Assembly (NCBI RefSeq): GCF_023953965.1
Contig: NZ_JAMLIX010000001.1
Location: 372,001-436,000 of the forward strand
Direction of reading: 5' to 3'
Source: Bosea sp. (in: a-proteobacteria)
GTDB lineage: Bacteria; Pseudomonadota; Alphaproteobacteria; Rhizobiales; Beijerinckiaceae
Length of the DNA: 64,000 nt
Shown: one piece after another, positions 1 through 10,099 of the stretch
Position numbering within the stretch: position 1 is the first letter of the stretch
How the letters are laid out: each line of letters starts with the position of its first letter
The notes under the pieces: generated by a model
Told to the model about the DNA's origin: nothing
The model's input: the letters and a program-made list of their open reading frames with translations, nothing else
Databases searched by the model: none
Made by a program: the position numbers and the translations under genes

Positions 1-1
1 C

Positions 2-862
2 AGGCCCGCGAGCGTCGAGGAAATCCTGGCCGATCGCGCGATCGACGCCGTGCTGATCTGCACCCCGACCGACATCCACGCCGACCTGATCGAGCAGGCG
101 GTCGGCGCCGGCAAGGCGGTGTTCTGCGAGAAGCCGGTCGATCTCGACGCCGCCCGCATCCGCCGCTGCCTCGCGGTGGTCGAGAAATCCGGCAAGCCGC
201 TGATGATCGGCTTCAACCGCCGCTTCGATCCGAATTTCGCCGGGCTGGAGGCGCGCCTGCGCGCGGGCGAGGCCGGCGCGATCGAGATCGTCAGCGTGAT
301 CTCGCGCGATCCCTCGCCGCCGCCGGTCGACTACGTCAAGCGCTCGGGCGGGCTCTTCCGCGACATGATGATCCATGATTTCGACATGGTGCGCTTCCTC
401 CTGGCGGAGGAGCCGGTCGAGGTCTTCGCGCTCGGCTCCGCCCTGGTCGACAAGGCGATCGGCGAGGCCGGCGACGTCGACACCGCCGCCGTCGTCATGA
501 AGACCGCCACGGGCAAGATCGCCCAGATCTCGAATTCCCGCCGCGCCACCTATGGCTACGACCAGCGCATCGAGGTCCACGGCTCCAAGGGCATGCTGCG
601 CGCCGGCAACGTCCACGAGACCACCGTCGAGATCGCGACCGAGCAGGGTTTCCGCACCGACCCGGTGCAGAACTTCTTCCTGGAGCGCTATGCCAGCGCC
701 TATCGCGCCGAGCTCGACGCCTTCATCGCCGCCTGCCGCGGCAAGGGCAGGCCCGCACCCTGCGGCCATGACGGGCTGAGAGCCCAGATCCTCGCCGACG
801 CCGCGACGCAATCGGCTGAGACCGGCAAGCCGGTCAGCATCGAGCCGGCAGGCCCGCGATGA
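2..862 (+). CDS. iolG: Gfo/Idh/MocA oxidoreductase, inositol 2-dehydrogenase-like (5' partial)
   Basis: The reading frame is already open at base 2, so the start and most of the NAD-binding N-terminus lie outside the window; 286 residues remain. The EKP motif supplies the catalytic lysine, and the FRDMMIHDFD segment holds the Asp and His that complete the Lys-Asp-His set of myo-inositol dehydrogenases. Family members oxidise a cyclic polyol or sugar hydroxyl with NAD in the cytoplasm. The stop overlaps the ATG of the next gene (ATGA), so the two are translationally coupled. Coupling to an inositol-monophosphatase-type enzyme favours an inositol or sugar-acid substrate; the exact substrate is inferred, not seen. 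Confidence 0.75.
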   Translation, partial: RPASVEEILADRAIDAVLICTPTDIHADLIEQAVGAGKAVFCEKPVDLDAARIRRCLAVVEKSGKPLMIGFNRRFDPNFAGLEARLRAGEAGAIEIVSVISRDPSPPPVDYVKRSGGLFRDMMIHDFDMVRFLLAEEPVEVFALGSALVDKAIGEAGDVDTAAVVMKTATGKIAQISNSRRATYGYDQRIEVHGSKGMLRAGNVHETTVEIATEQGFRTDPVQNFFLERYASAYRAELDAFIAACRGKGRPAPCGHDGLRAQILADAATQSAETGKPVSIEPAGPR

Positions 863-1641
863 CCCCGGTCGAACGCGATCTGCGCTATCATGCGGCGCTC
901 GGGCTTGCCGCCGAGGCGAGCCAGCTGGCGCTCGGCTATTTCAACCGGCGCGAGACGCTCGGCATCACCATGAAGGGCGCGCAGGACTGGCTGACGGTCG
1001 CCGACGGCGAGGTCGAGGCGTTCCTGCGCGGCCGGCTCTCCACGCTCTTCCCGGGCGATTCGATCATCGGCGAGGAAGGCGGCGGCGAGCCCTCCGACGC
1101 GGTCTGGATCCTCGATCCGATCGACGGCACGGCCAATTTCGCCCATGGCGACCGCAACTGGTGCATCTCCATCGGCTTCCTGGCGGATCGCACCCCTGAG
1201 ATCGGCATCGTCACCGCGCCGGCGCTGGGCGAGGTCTACGCCGCCCGCCGCGGCGCGGGCGCGACGCTGAACGGCGAGCCTGTCAAGGTCTCCGGCGCGA
1301 CCGACATCGCCCGCGCGGCGATCGAGCTCGGCTGGTCGACCCGCGTGCCCGCGGCGCGCTACCTCGAGGTGATCGGGCGCGCCTATGCCGCAGGCGCCTC
1401 GGTGAAGCGCCTGGGCTCCGGCACGCTCGGCCTCTGCCACGTCGCCTGCGGCTGGAGCGACGCCTATACGGAGCTGCACATCAACGCCTGGGACGTCGCA
1501 GCGGGCATCGTCGTCGCCAACGAGGCCGGCGCCCATCTCAACGATTTCTTCGCGGGCGAAGGAATCGCGAAGGGCAACCCGATCCTGTGCTGCACGCCGG
1601 GGCTGGCCGTGGAACTAAAGGAGATCACCGGAATCGCTTAG
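859..1641 (+). CDS. Inositol monophosphatase family protein
   Basis: A 260-residue protein, normal length for the family. It carries the metal-binding motifs in order: GEE at about 71-73, LDPIDGT at 85-91 and the C-terminal WD of INAWDVAAG. Members hydrolyse inositol-1-phosphate, sugar phosphates or related monoesters in an Mg-dependent reaction in the cytoplasm. It overlaps the preceding dehydrogenase by 4 bases and is followed 99 bases later by an AfuA-like binding protein. This context suggests that it dephosphorylates an imported organophosphate before oxidation. A housekeeping SuhB role is less likely in this operon setting. Confidence 0.85.
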   Translation: MTPVERDLRYHAALGLAAEASQLALGYFNRRETLGITMKGAQDWLTVADGEVEAFLRGRLSTLFPGDSIIGEEGGGEPSDAVWILDPIDGTANFAHGDRNWCISIGFLADRTPEIGIVTAPALGEVYAARRGAGATLNGEPVKVSGATDIARAAIELGWSTRVPAARYLEVIGRAYAAGASVKRLGSGTLGLCHVACGWSDAYTELHINAWDVAAGIVVANEAGAHLNDFFAGEGIAKGNPILCCTPGLAVELKEITGIA

Positions 1642-1740
1642 CCGGCGCGTCGCGCCATTGATCTTTGGCGAGAACTCGTTTCACTTCCAAGCCAAGCGAC
1701 AGGCTTCACAAACATAACGCAGACGATCAGGGAGATTACG

Positions 1741-2778
1741 ATGCAAGCAAAATCATGGCTCAAGGCGGGGCTCTTCGCCGCGCTCGCCACCACGGCCCTC
1801 GCCATCACGCCGGCCCGCGCCCAGGGGTCCCTCGTCATGTATTGCGGCGTCCAGGAGGAATGGTGCCGCGCCATGTCGAACGCCTTCGAGAAGGAGACCG
1901 GCATCAAGGTTTCGATGACCCGCAAATCGGCAGGCGAGATCTATGCCCAGCTCAAGGCCGAATCCGCCAATCCGCGCGGCGACATCTGGTGGGGCGGCAC
2001 CGGCGATCCGCATCTCCAGGCGGCCGAGGAGGGGCTGACGCTGGAATATGAATCGCCGAAGAACAAGGAGCTGCACGACTGGGCGCTGAACCAGTGGAAG
2101 GCGGCCAAGCAGCGCTCGGTGGGCATCTATGCCGGCGCGCTCGGCTTCGGCTTCAACACCGAGCAGATCAAGGCCAAGGGTCTCCCCGAGCCGAAATGCT
2201 GGGCCGACCTGCTCGACGCCAAGCTGAAGGACGACGTCCAGGTCGCCGATCCGAACTCCTCGGGCACGGCCTACAACCTGCTCGCCACTGTCGTGCAGAT
2301 CATGGGCGAGGAGAAGGGCTTCGACTATCTCAAGAAGCTCCACAAGAACATCAGCCAGTACACCAAGTCGGGCGCCGCGCCGGCGAAGGCGGCAAGCCTC
2401 GGCGAGACCGCCGTCGGCATCGTCTTCATCCATGACGCGGTCGTCTTCGCCGTGCAGGGCGACCCGATCAAGCCGGTCGCACCCTGCGAGGGCACGGGCT
2501 ACGAGATCGGCTCGATGTCGATCGTCAAGGGCGCGCGCAACCTCGAGAACGCCAAGAAGTTCTACGACTGGGCCCTGACGCCGGCCGCCCAGGCGCTCGC
2601 CGCCCCGGCCAAGTCCTATCAGGTTCCCTCGAACAAGGCCTCGCCCGTGCCGCCGCAGTCGCCGAAGATGGATCAGATGAAGCTGATCGACTACGACTTC
2701 GTGAAATACGGCTCCTCGGCCGAGCGCAACCGCCTGCTTGCCAAATGGGACAAGGAAGTCAAGGCACTGCCGAAGTAA
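1741..2778 (+). CDS. ABC transporter periplasmic binding protein, AfuA/FbpA type
   Basis: A 345-residue protein with a signal peptide (Lys, hydrophobic stretch, cleavage near ARA-Q at about 27). An AGGGAG ribosome site lies just upstream of the ATG. The fold family is the FbpA-like (iron or organic anion) binding protein. The paired tyrosines used by FbpA for iron are not evident. Instead there is His231-Asp232 and Glu255, the same residue spacing as the His-Asp...Glu set I recall for the sugar-phosphate binding protein AfuA (205, 206, 229). With the phosphatase upstream, a phosphorylated polyol ligand is a better guess than iron. Annotation pipelines would probably call it an iron(III) binding protein. 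Confidence 0.8.
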   Translation: MQAKSWLKAGLFAALATTALAITPARAQGSLVMYCGVQEEWCRAMSNAFEKETGIKVSMTRKSAGEIYAQLKAESANPRGDIWWGGTGDPHLQAAEEGLTLEYESPKNKELHDWALNQWKAAKQRSVGIYAGALGFGFNTEQIKAKGLPEPKCWADLLDAKLKDDVQVADPNSSGTAYNLLATVVQIMGEEKGFDYLKKLHKNISQYTKSGAAPAKAASLGETAVGIVFIHDAVVFAVQGDPIKPVAPCEGTGYEIGSMSIVKGARNLENAKKFYDWALTPAAQALAAPAKSYQVPSNKASPVPPQSPKMDQMKLIDYDFVKYGSSAERNRLLAKWDKEVKALPK

Positions 2779-2828
2779 GGCAAGGTCCCTTGCCGCGACG
2801 GAGGGAGGTTCCTGCATGAACCTCCCAT

Positions 2829-2925
2829 CGTCATCCCGGGCTTGACCCGGGATCCATGCCGGAGCGCTTCCGGGCGAGCTTCAGGCATGGATCCCGGATC
2901 TCCGCTTCGCTCCGTCCGGGACGAC
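2829..2925. repeat. Palindromic intergenic repeat between binding protein and permease genes
   Basis: The left part (from GTCATCCCGGG to GGATCCATGCC) is answered by an inverted right part (GGCATGGATCCC to CCGGGACGAC), so the RNA would form a long two-armed hairpin. It sits between the binding-protein gene and its permease, where such hairpins often keep the upstream gene's transcript more abundant. The same general type (GTCATYCCGG... ends) recurs at 6333-6463 and 22937-22980. Confidence 0.7.
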
Positions 2926-3011
2926 CCGGCGGGGTCGCTATAGATCACACCGAAATCGAGAGGGCCGGGGCGAACCGGTCCGGATCACCTCTGCGGGGAA
3001 ACAGGGCAACC

Positions 3012-5219
3012 ATGGCGCCAGCGACGCGACTCGTGCTGCTGATCGGCTGGCTCGGCTATGCGCTGATGCCCTGGTACTTCGTCGAGTCCTTGAGCCTGAC
3101 GAACTGGGGCTGGCTTTCCGAATATCCGTTCGGCGGGGCCGGCAGCGGGCTCATGCTCGCCCTTTCGGGTAAGGCGCCCTGGCTCCTGCCGCCCGGCGTC
3201 GCGCTTGCGGTGGCGAGCGCCTTCTGGGCGAGCCACGATCGCGGGCTGACGGCGCGGGTGCTGGTCTGGGCAGGCCTCGTCGGTATGCTGCTGTTCTTCG
3301 CGCAGGCCTTCGCGATCGTGCTGAAGGACCAGGGCATCGCCTGGCTCGCCGCCCTCATGGGCGGCGCGGGCGCGGCCCAGCCCGGCATCGGCGGCGGCGC
3401 CTTCCTCACACTGCTTTCGCTGCTGTTCCTGCTCTGCCACGGCCTCGCCTATCGCGGCATCTGCCGCGGCGACCTGTTCACCACCTCGACGATCGGCCTC
3501 GTCGTCCTGCTGATCGGCATCTTCATCTTCTTCCCGGTCGCGATCATCCTGAGGAGCGCGCTGCTCGACGGCAACGGCGCCTTCGCGCCCTCAGCCTTCG
3601 TCGAGCGCTTCCTCGATGCCTCGATCTGGGGGCTCGGCTGCGTCACCGCGGACACCAGTTGCGGCGTCGCCTGGAACACGCTGGTCCTGGCCGTGCTCTG
3701 CGGCGTCATCACCACCCTGCTGGGGCTCGCCTGCGCGCTCCTGATCCTGCGCACCGGCATGCCGGGCAAGCGCATCATGCGGGCGCTGACGGTGCTGCCG
3801 ATCATCACCCCGCCCTTCGTCATCGGGCTCGCGCTGATCCTGCTCTTCGGCCGCGCCGGCGCGGTCTCGACCCTGCTCTACGAATGGTTCGGCGTGCCGC
3901 GCTCGCGCTGGCTCTACGGGCTGCCCGGCGTGCTGCTCGCACAGGTGCTCGCCTTCGCGCCGATCGCCTTCCTGGTACTGATCGGCGTGGTGCAGGGCAT
4001 CTCGCCCAGCCTCGAGGAGGCGTCGCAGACGCTCGGCGCCAGGCGCTGGCAGACCTTCCGCACCGTGACCTGGCCGCTGCTCAGGCCCGGCATCGCCAAC
4101 GCCTTCCTGCTCGGCTTCGTCGAGAGCATGGCCGATTTCGGCAACCCGCTGGTGCTCGGCGGCAATTTCGAGGTGCTCTCGACCAAGATCTTCTTCGCGG
4201 TGGTCGGCGCCTCCTACAATCAGGGGCAGGCGGCGGTGCTCGCCATCGTGCTGCTCGCCTTCACGCTCGGGGCCTTCTGGGTGCAGCAGCGCTGGCTCGG
4301 CGACAAATCCTACACGACCGTGACCGGCAAGGGCGATGCCGGCCTGCCCGTGCCGCTGCCGCGCCGCATCACCTGGCTGTCGGTGGCGGTGATCGTGCCC
4401 TGGGTGGCGCTGACCGTGGTGATCTACATCGTCATCCTGATCGGCGGCTTCGTGCGCAACATGGGCCGGGATTTCACCCCCACCCTGGAGCATTACCGCA
4501 CCGGCTTCGCCATCGATTTCAGCCACGGCCTCTATTTCGAGGGCTCGGCCTGGGATTCCTTCTTCACCACCGTGAAGGTGGCGGCGATCGCGGCCCCCCT
4601 GACGGCGGCGATCGGCCTCATCACCGCCTATCTCTTGACGCGCCAGCGCTTCCGCGGCCGCACCGCGCTCGAATTCGCGACGATGCTCTCCTTCGCGATC
4701 CCGGGCACGGTGCTCGGCGTCGCCTATATCCTCGCCTTCAACGTCCCGCCGGTGGAGATCACCGGCACCGGGCTCATCCTCGTCATCGCCTTCGTCTTCC
4801 GCAACATGCCGGTCGGCGTGCGCTCCGGCATCGCCGGGCTCGCGCAGATCGACAAGAGCCTGGACGAAGCCTCGACCACGCTGCGCGCCCGCAGCTCCAC
4901 CACGCTGAGGCGTGTCGTGCTGCCGCTGCTCAAGCCCGCCCTGGTCTCGGCGCTGGTCTATTCCTTCGTGCGCTCGATGACCGCGGTCAGCGCCGTGATC
5001 TTCCTGGTCTCGGCCGAGTACAACCTTTCCACCGCCTATATCATCGGGCGCGTCGAAGCCGGCGAGTTCGGCCTCGCCATCGCCTATTCCTCGGTGCTGA
5101 TCGTGTTCATGGCGCTCGGCATCGGGCTCATCCAGTTCAGCGTCGGCGAGCGCAGGCTCGGCCGGCGCGCCCGCGGGCGCACCATCGCCGCGCCGAGCCC
5201 CGCCCCCGCGATCGGATAA
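3012..5219 (+). CDS. ABC transporter permease, duplicated FbpB/AfuB type
   Basis: Starting at the ATG at 3012 gives 735 residues; an upstream ATG at 2856 would translate through the palindromic repeat and is rejected. The first 150 or so residues carry extra membrane segments, then two binding-protein-dependent permease domains follow, each with an EAA loop (EEASQTLGARRW near 340 and DEASTTLRARSS near 620). Fused two-domain permeases are usual for Fbp-type importers, and the long N-terminal extension recalls AfuB. The protein forms the membrane channel for the preceding binding protein and the following ATPase. Confidence 0.88.
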   Translation: MAPATRLVLLIGWLGYALMPWYFVESLSLTNWGWLSEYPFGGAGSGLMLALSGKAPWLLPPGVALAVASAFWASHDRGLTARVLVWAGLVGMLLFFAQAFAIVLKDQGIAWLAALMGGAGAAQPGIGGGAFLTLLSLLFLLCHGLAYRGICRGDLFTTSTIGLVVLLIGIFIFFPVAIILRSALLDGNGAFAPSAFVERFLDASIWGLGCVTADTSCGVAWNTLVLAVLCGVITTLLGLACALLILRTGMPGKRIMRALTVLPIITPPFVIGLALILLFGRAGAVSTLLYEWFGVPRSRWLYGLPGVLLAQVLAFAPIAFLVLIGVVQGISPSLEEASQTLGARRWQTFRTVTWPLLRPGIANAFLLGFVESMADFGNPLVLGGNFEVLSTKIFFAVVGASYNQGQAAVLAIVLLAFTLGAFWVQQRWLGDKSYTTVTGKGDAGLPVPLPRRITWLSVAVIVPWVALTVVIYIVILIGGFVRNMGRDFTPTLEHYRTGFAIDFSHGLYFEGSAWDSFFTTVKVAAIAAPLTAAIGLITAYLLTRQRFRGRTALEFATMLSFAIPGTVLGVAYILAFNVPPVEITGTGLILVIAFVFRNMPVGVRSGIAGLAQIDKSLDEASTTLRARSSTTLRRVVLPLLKPALVSALVYSFVRSMTAVSAVIFLVSAEYNLSTAYIIGRVEAGEFGLAIAYSSVLIVFMALGIGLIQFSVGERRLGRRARGRTIAAPSPAPAIG

Positions 5220-5237
5220 GGACGCAAGGACTTTAAG

Positions 5238-6305
<1,068 letters not shown>

Positions 6306-6332
6306 GCCGGCGTGGACCGTTGCCATACGATC

Positions 6333-6463
6333 GTCATTCCGGGGCTTCGCTTAAGCGAAGAACCCGGAACCCACGACCGGGTGGACCGCTCGCAACCGGG
6401 CATTTGAATGTTTCACCCGGTCGTGGGTTCCGGGTTCGCGCCTGTGGCGCGCCCCGGAATGAC
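6333..6463. repeat. Large inverted repeat after the importer operon
   Basis: Perfect 23-base arms at 6361-6383 and 6414-6436 (AACCCGGAACCCACGACCGG... and its complement) are enclosed by GTCATTCCGGGG and its inverse, giving a hairpin of about 130 bases. It lies between two same-strand transcription units and could stop transcription. One half is nearly identical to the single copy at 22937-22980, so this is a dispersed element. Confidence 0.8.
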
Positions 6464-6649
6464 AGCGGTGGCGCCGACCGGGCATGATCCGGCGACTGCC
6501 CACGTCACCTGAAGCCCGCACAATGACGGGGGCGCGGCACATGCCCCATTCTCAGCACTTTCAGCGTGTATTTCTGTTGAGTTGGCTAATCAAAAATTGG
6601 TAGGTTTGGCCGAAGATCATCACCTGAATCGGGGAAAGACCGCACGAAA
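6464..6649. other. Non-coding upstream region of the Na/Pi symporter gene
   Basis: Together with the inverted repeat this makes a 344-base gap without a gene. The last 90 bases are the least GC-rich part (TTTCTGTTGAGTTGGCTAAT and following), as expected for a promoter, but no convincing -35/-10 pair and no Pho box (CTGTCAT repeats) was found although the gene is for phosphate transport. Confidence 0.5.
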
Positions 6650-8377
6650 ATGGCGACCGGCGAAAGCGCGACCAATATCCTGATCCACCTCGTCGGCGGC
6701 GTGGCATTACTGATCTGGGCGGTCAGGCTGGTGCGGACCGGCGCGATGCGCGCCTTCGGCTCACAGCTCCGGCAGGCGCTGCAGGGCTTCACCCGCAACC
6801 GCTTCGCCGCCTTCGCCAGCGGCGCCGCCGTGACCATGGTGCTGCAGAGCTCGACGGCGACGACGCTGCTCGTCTCCTCCTTCGCGGGGCAGGCGCTGAT
6901 CGTGCCGGCCATGGCGCTCGCCGTCCTGCTCGGGGCCAATCTCGGCACGGCGCTCGCCGCCTTCGTCATCTCGATGGATCTCGGCTGGCTCTGGGGGATC
7001 TGCGTCGCGGTCGGCGTCGCGATGTATCTCTCCAGCGAGGCGATGGAGCGGCCGCGCAATATCGGCCGCGTGCTGGTCGGCATCGGCCTGATCCTGCTCT
7101 CGCTGATCGAGCTCAACACGGCCGCGGCCCCGCTCGCGCAGTCGCCGACCTTCCGCATGGTGCTGGCCGCCATGGGCTCGGAGCCGCTGCTCGGCATTCT
7201 CGCGGCCGTCGCCGCGACCTGGATCGTGCACTCCAGCATCGCCATCATCCTGCTCGTGGCGACCTTCGCGGCATCCGGCCTGTTCCCGCCGGCGACCGCG
7301 CTGACGCTGGTCATCGGCGCCAATCTCGGCAATGCGCTGATCCCGGTGCTGGACCAGCTCGGCGCCCCCGCCGCCCAGCGCCGCGCCGCCGTCGGCAACC
7401 TCATGACCCGGCTCGCGCTGGCGCTGGCGGTGCTGCCCTTCGTCGGCCCGCTGTCGAGCTGGCTCATCGGCTTCGCCTCGAGCGAGGGCCGGCTCGCCAT
7501 CGAGTTCCACGTGCTGCTGAACTTCGTCGGCGCCGTAATCTTCCTGCCCTTCGTCAAGCCGATTTCGGCGCTGGTCGAGCGCTTCATGCCCGGCAAGGCG
7601 GACAAGGCGGAAGCCGTGACGCCGCGTTATCTCGACCCCAACGCGCTCGACAGCCCGACCGAGGCGCTCGCCGGCGCGATGCGCGAGGCGCTGCGCCTCG
7701 GCGACCGTGTCGAGGCCATGCTGCGCGACACCATGACGCTGCTGGAGAAGGACGAGCTCAAGCTCTCTCGCGCCATCGCCCAGGCCGATGACGGCGTCGA
7801 CACCATCCACGAATCGATCAAGCTCTATCTGGTCAAGGTCTCGCGCAACGAATTGACCGAGGAGGAGAGCCGGCGCCTGTTCGAGATCATCACCCTGATC
7901 ACCAATCTGGAGCATATCGGCGACATCATCGACAAGAACCTGCGCGAGCTCGCCGAGAAGAAGATCCGCAAGCGCTACTCCTTCTCGCCGGAAGGGCTGG
8001 CCGAGATCCGCGATTTCCACCACCGCGTCGCCTCGGCGCTGGCGCTGGCGCTCAACGTCTTCGCCACGCGCGATCTCGTGCTCGCCCGCCAACTCTTCGC
8101 CGACAAGGCGGCGATGCGCGAGGCCGAGCGCCATGCCAGCGACAGCCATTTCCAGCGCCTGCGCTCGGGGCGGCCGGAATCGATCGAGACCAGCGCGATC
8201 CATCTCGACATCATCCGCGACCTCAAGCGCATCCACGGACATATCGTCTCGATCGCCTATCCGATCCTGGAAAGCGCCAACGAGCTGCGCGACAGCCGCC
8301 TGCGCGAGACCAAGGAGGCGGCTGAGCAGCGCGAGATGCCCTCGGTGCTGATCCCGGCCCCGCATTCTGGCCGGTAG
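6650..8377 (+). CDS. Na/Pi cotransporter family protein with PhoU domain
   Basis: A 575-residue inner-membrane protein. The N-terminal 320 residues hold two Na/Pi-cotransporter repeats: the first has the diagnostic QSSTATT at 66-72, the second has HSSIAII at about 194-200, where His replaces the usual Gln. Residues of about 340-550 form a PhoU-like helical domain. Family members carry phosphate with sodium; some act as exporters that limit cytoplasmic phosphate. The gene appears to be its own transcription unit, ending 9 bases before the convergent YnfA gene. Confidence 0.88.
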   Translation: MATGESATNILIHLVGGVALLIWAVRLVRTGAMRAFGSQLRQALQGFTRNRFAAFASGAAVTMVLQSSTATTLLVSSFAGQALIVPAMALAVLLGANLGTALAAFVISMDLGWLWGICVAVGVAMYLSSEAMERPRNIGRVLVGIGLILLSLIELNTAAAPLAQSPTFRMVLAAMGSEPLLGILAAVAATWIVHSSIAIILLVATFAASGLFPPATALTLVIGANLGNALIPVLDQLGAPAAQRRAAVGNLMTRLALALAVLPFVGPLSSWLIGFASSEGRLAIEFHVLLNFVGAVIFLPFVKPISALVERFMPGKADKAEAVTPRYLDPNALDSPTEALAGAMREALRLGDRVEAMLRDTMTLLEKDELKLSRAIAQADDGVDTIHESIKLYLVKVSRNELTEEESRRLFEIITLITNLEHIGDIIDKNLRELAEKKIRKRYSFSPEGLAEIRDFHHRVASALALALNVFATRDLVLARQLFADKAAMREAERHASDSHFQRLRSGRPESIETSAIHLDIIRDLKRIHGHIVSIAYPILESANELRDSRLRETKEAAEQREMPSVLIPAPHSGR

Positions 8378-8386
8378 GGCAGCGCC

Positions 8387-8707
8387 TCAGCGCGGCGCGG
8401 CCAGGATGACCGCGGCGCCGGCGAGGCAGATGGCGCCGCCGGTCAGGTCCCAGCGATCGGGCCTGACGCCCTCGACCGCCCAGAGCCAGCCGAGCGAGGC
8501 GGCGATATAGACCCCGCCATAAGCGGCGAAGGCACGGCCCGCCGCCGCGCTCTCGACCAGCGTCAAGAGCCAGGCGAACAACCCGAGCGAGACGAAGCCC
8601 GGCAGCAGCCACCAGACCGGCTTGCCGAGCCTGAGCCAGCCCCAGAAGGCGAAGCAGCCGGCGATCTCGCCAAGCGCGGCACCGATATAGGCGGCGATGG
8701 TGGGCAT
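8387..8707 (-). CDS. ynfA: UPF0060 (YnfA) family small membrane protein
   Basis: A 106-residue protein with four hydrophobic segments, the length and pattern of the YnfA family (start MPTIAAYIGAALGEIAGCFA, end LAGAAVILAAPR). Conserved features are the GEIAGCFAFW segment in helix 1 and the AAYGGVYIAASLGWLW segment. The family resembles small multidrug exporters but its physiological role is uncertain. It is convergent with the Na/Pi gene and divergent from the flavoprotein gene. Confidence 0.85.
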   Translation of the reverse strand: MPTIAAYIGAALGEIAGCFAFWGWLRLGKPVWWLLPGFVSLGLFAWLLTLVESAAAGRAFAAYGGVYIAASLGWLWAVEGVRPDRWDLTGGAICLAGAAVILAAPR

Positions 8708-8794
8708 GGCGTCGTCCAGGCGGGCGCGAATGAGGTTCCCTCGCGGGAGGCCCCAGTCTAAGCCCTGATTGCACCACACGAGCAAGAGCGGGAT

Positions 8795-10012
8795 ATGTCG
8801 GCAAAGACCATCGCCATCATCGGTGCCGGCCCGGCCGGGCTGATCGCCGCCGAGCGGCTGGCCGGCGCCGGGCATCGCGTCACGCTCTACGAGCGCATGG
8901 CCTCGCCCGCCCGCAAATTCCTGCTCGCCGGGCGCGGCGGCCTCAACCTCACCCATTCCGAGCCCTTCGAAGCCTTTCTGGGCCGTTATCGCGAGGCGGC
9001 GGGCTGGCTCGAAGCGCCCTTGCGCGCCTTCCCGCCGCAGGCGCTGCGCGACTGGGCGGACGGGCTCGGCGCAGAAACCTTCACCGGCTCGAGCGGGCGC
9101 GTCTTTCCGCGCGCGATGAAGGCCTCGCCCCTGCTGCGCGCCTGGCTCGGCCGGCTCGAACCACTGGGCGTCGGGCTGGCACCCGGCCGGCTCTGGAGCG
9201 GATGGAGCGCCGACGGCGCCCTGACCTTCAGCCTCGCCTCCGGCGGAACCGAAACCGCCCGCCCCGATGCGACGCTGCTGGCGCTGGGCGGCGCGAGCTG
9301 GCCGAGGCTCGGCTCCGATGGCGGCTGGGTCGCGCTGCTGGAAAGGCGCGGCGTTACGATCACTCCGCTCCGGCCGGCCAATGGCGGCTTCACCGTCGCC
9401 TGGTCGCAGCCGCTGCGGGAGCGCTTCGCCGGCCAGCCGCTGAAGCGCATCGTCATCCGCCATGCCGGGGAAGAAGCCGCCGGCGAGGCGATGATCGATG
9501 CGGACGGCATCGAAGGCGGCGCGATCTATGCGCTCTCGGCGCCGATCCGCGAGGCGTTTCAGCGTGACGGCGCCGCCGTGATCCGGATCGACCTCAGGCC
9601 CGATCTCACGGCGGCGGAGCTCGCCGCCCGCCTCGCCCGGCGCCGCAAGGGCGAGACGCTGAGCAACCATCTGCGCAAGGCGGCGGGTCTGGCCCCGGCC
9701 GCGATCGCCCTCATGCGCGACGCAAGCCGCGCGGCACTTCCCGCCGAACCGGAGGCGCTGGCCGCCCTGATCAAGGCGGCGCCGCTCAGCCTCGCCGCCC
9801 CGATGCCGATCGCCCGCGCCATCTCGAGCGCCGGCGGCATCGCCCGCGACGAACTCGACGACCGCTTCATGCTGAAACGCCTGCCGGGCGTCTTCGCGGC
9901 GGGCGAGATGCTGGACTGGGAGGCGCCGACCGGCGGCTATCTGCTGCAGGCGAGCTTCGCCACCGGCGTCGCCGCGGCGGCCGGCATGGCGGCGTGGCTC
10001 ACCGGGCGCTGA
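8795..10012 (+). CDS. FAD-dependent flavoprotein, HI0933-like (TIGR03862 type)
   Basis: A 405-residue protein. An FAD-binding GAGPAGL lies at about 11-17 in an N-terminal Rossmann segment, followed by KFLLAGRGGLNLTHSE, the fingerprint of the HI0933/YhiN group. The C-terminus closes the FAD site with GVFAAGEMLDWEAPTGGYLLQ. Members are soluble, probable NAD(P)/FAD oxidoreductases without an agreed reaction. It stands alone between the divergent ynfA and downstream uvrB; no operon partner gives a clue. Confidence 0.8.
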   Translation: MSAKTIAIIGAGPAGLIAAERLAGAGHRVTLYERMASPARKFLLAGRGGLNLTHSEPFEAFLGRYREAAGWLEAPLRAFPPQALRDWADGLGAETFTGSSGRVFPRAMKASPLLRAWLGRLEPLGVGLAPGRLWSGWSADGALTFSLASGGTETARPDATLLALGGASWPRLGSDGGWVALLERRGVTITPLRPANGGFTVAWSQPLRERFAGQPLKRIVIRHAGEEAAGEAMIDADGIEGGAIYALSAPIREAFQRDGAAVIRIDLRPDLTAAELAARLARRRKGETLSNHLRKAAGLAPAAIALMRDASRAALPAEPEALAALIKAAPLSLAAPMPIARAISSAGGIARDELDDRFMLKRLPGVFAAGEMLDWEAPTGGYLLQASFATGVAAAAGMAAWLTGR

Positions 10013-10099
10013 GCCCTCCTGCCACCTCCCGTCACCAATCGCATCGGGGTGGGACTCAATCCCCTCGCATCGCGCGGCGTTCGGGCCCATATTGCGGGC

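Noticed and set aside
1741..2778. Calling the receptor an iron(III) binding protein
   Set aside because: Overall family similarity allows it, but the tyrosine pair is missing and the neighbours are phosphatase and polyol dehydrogenase genes; left open in the annotation.
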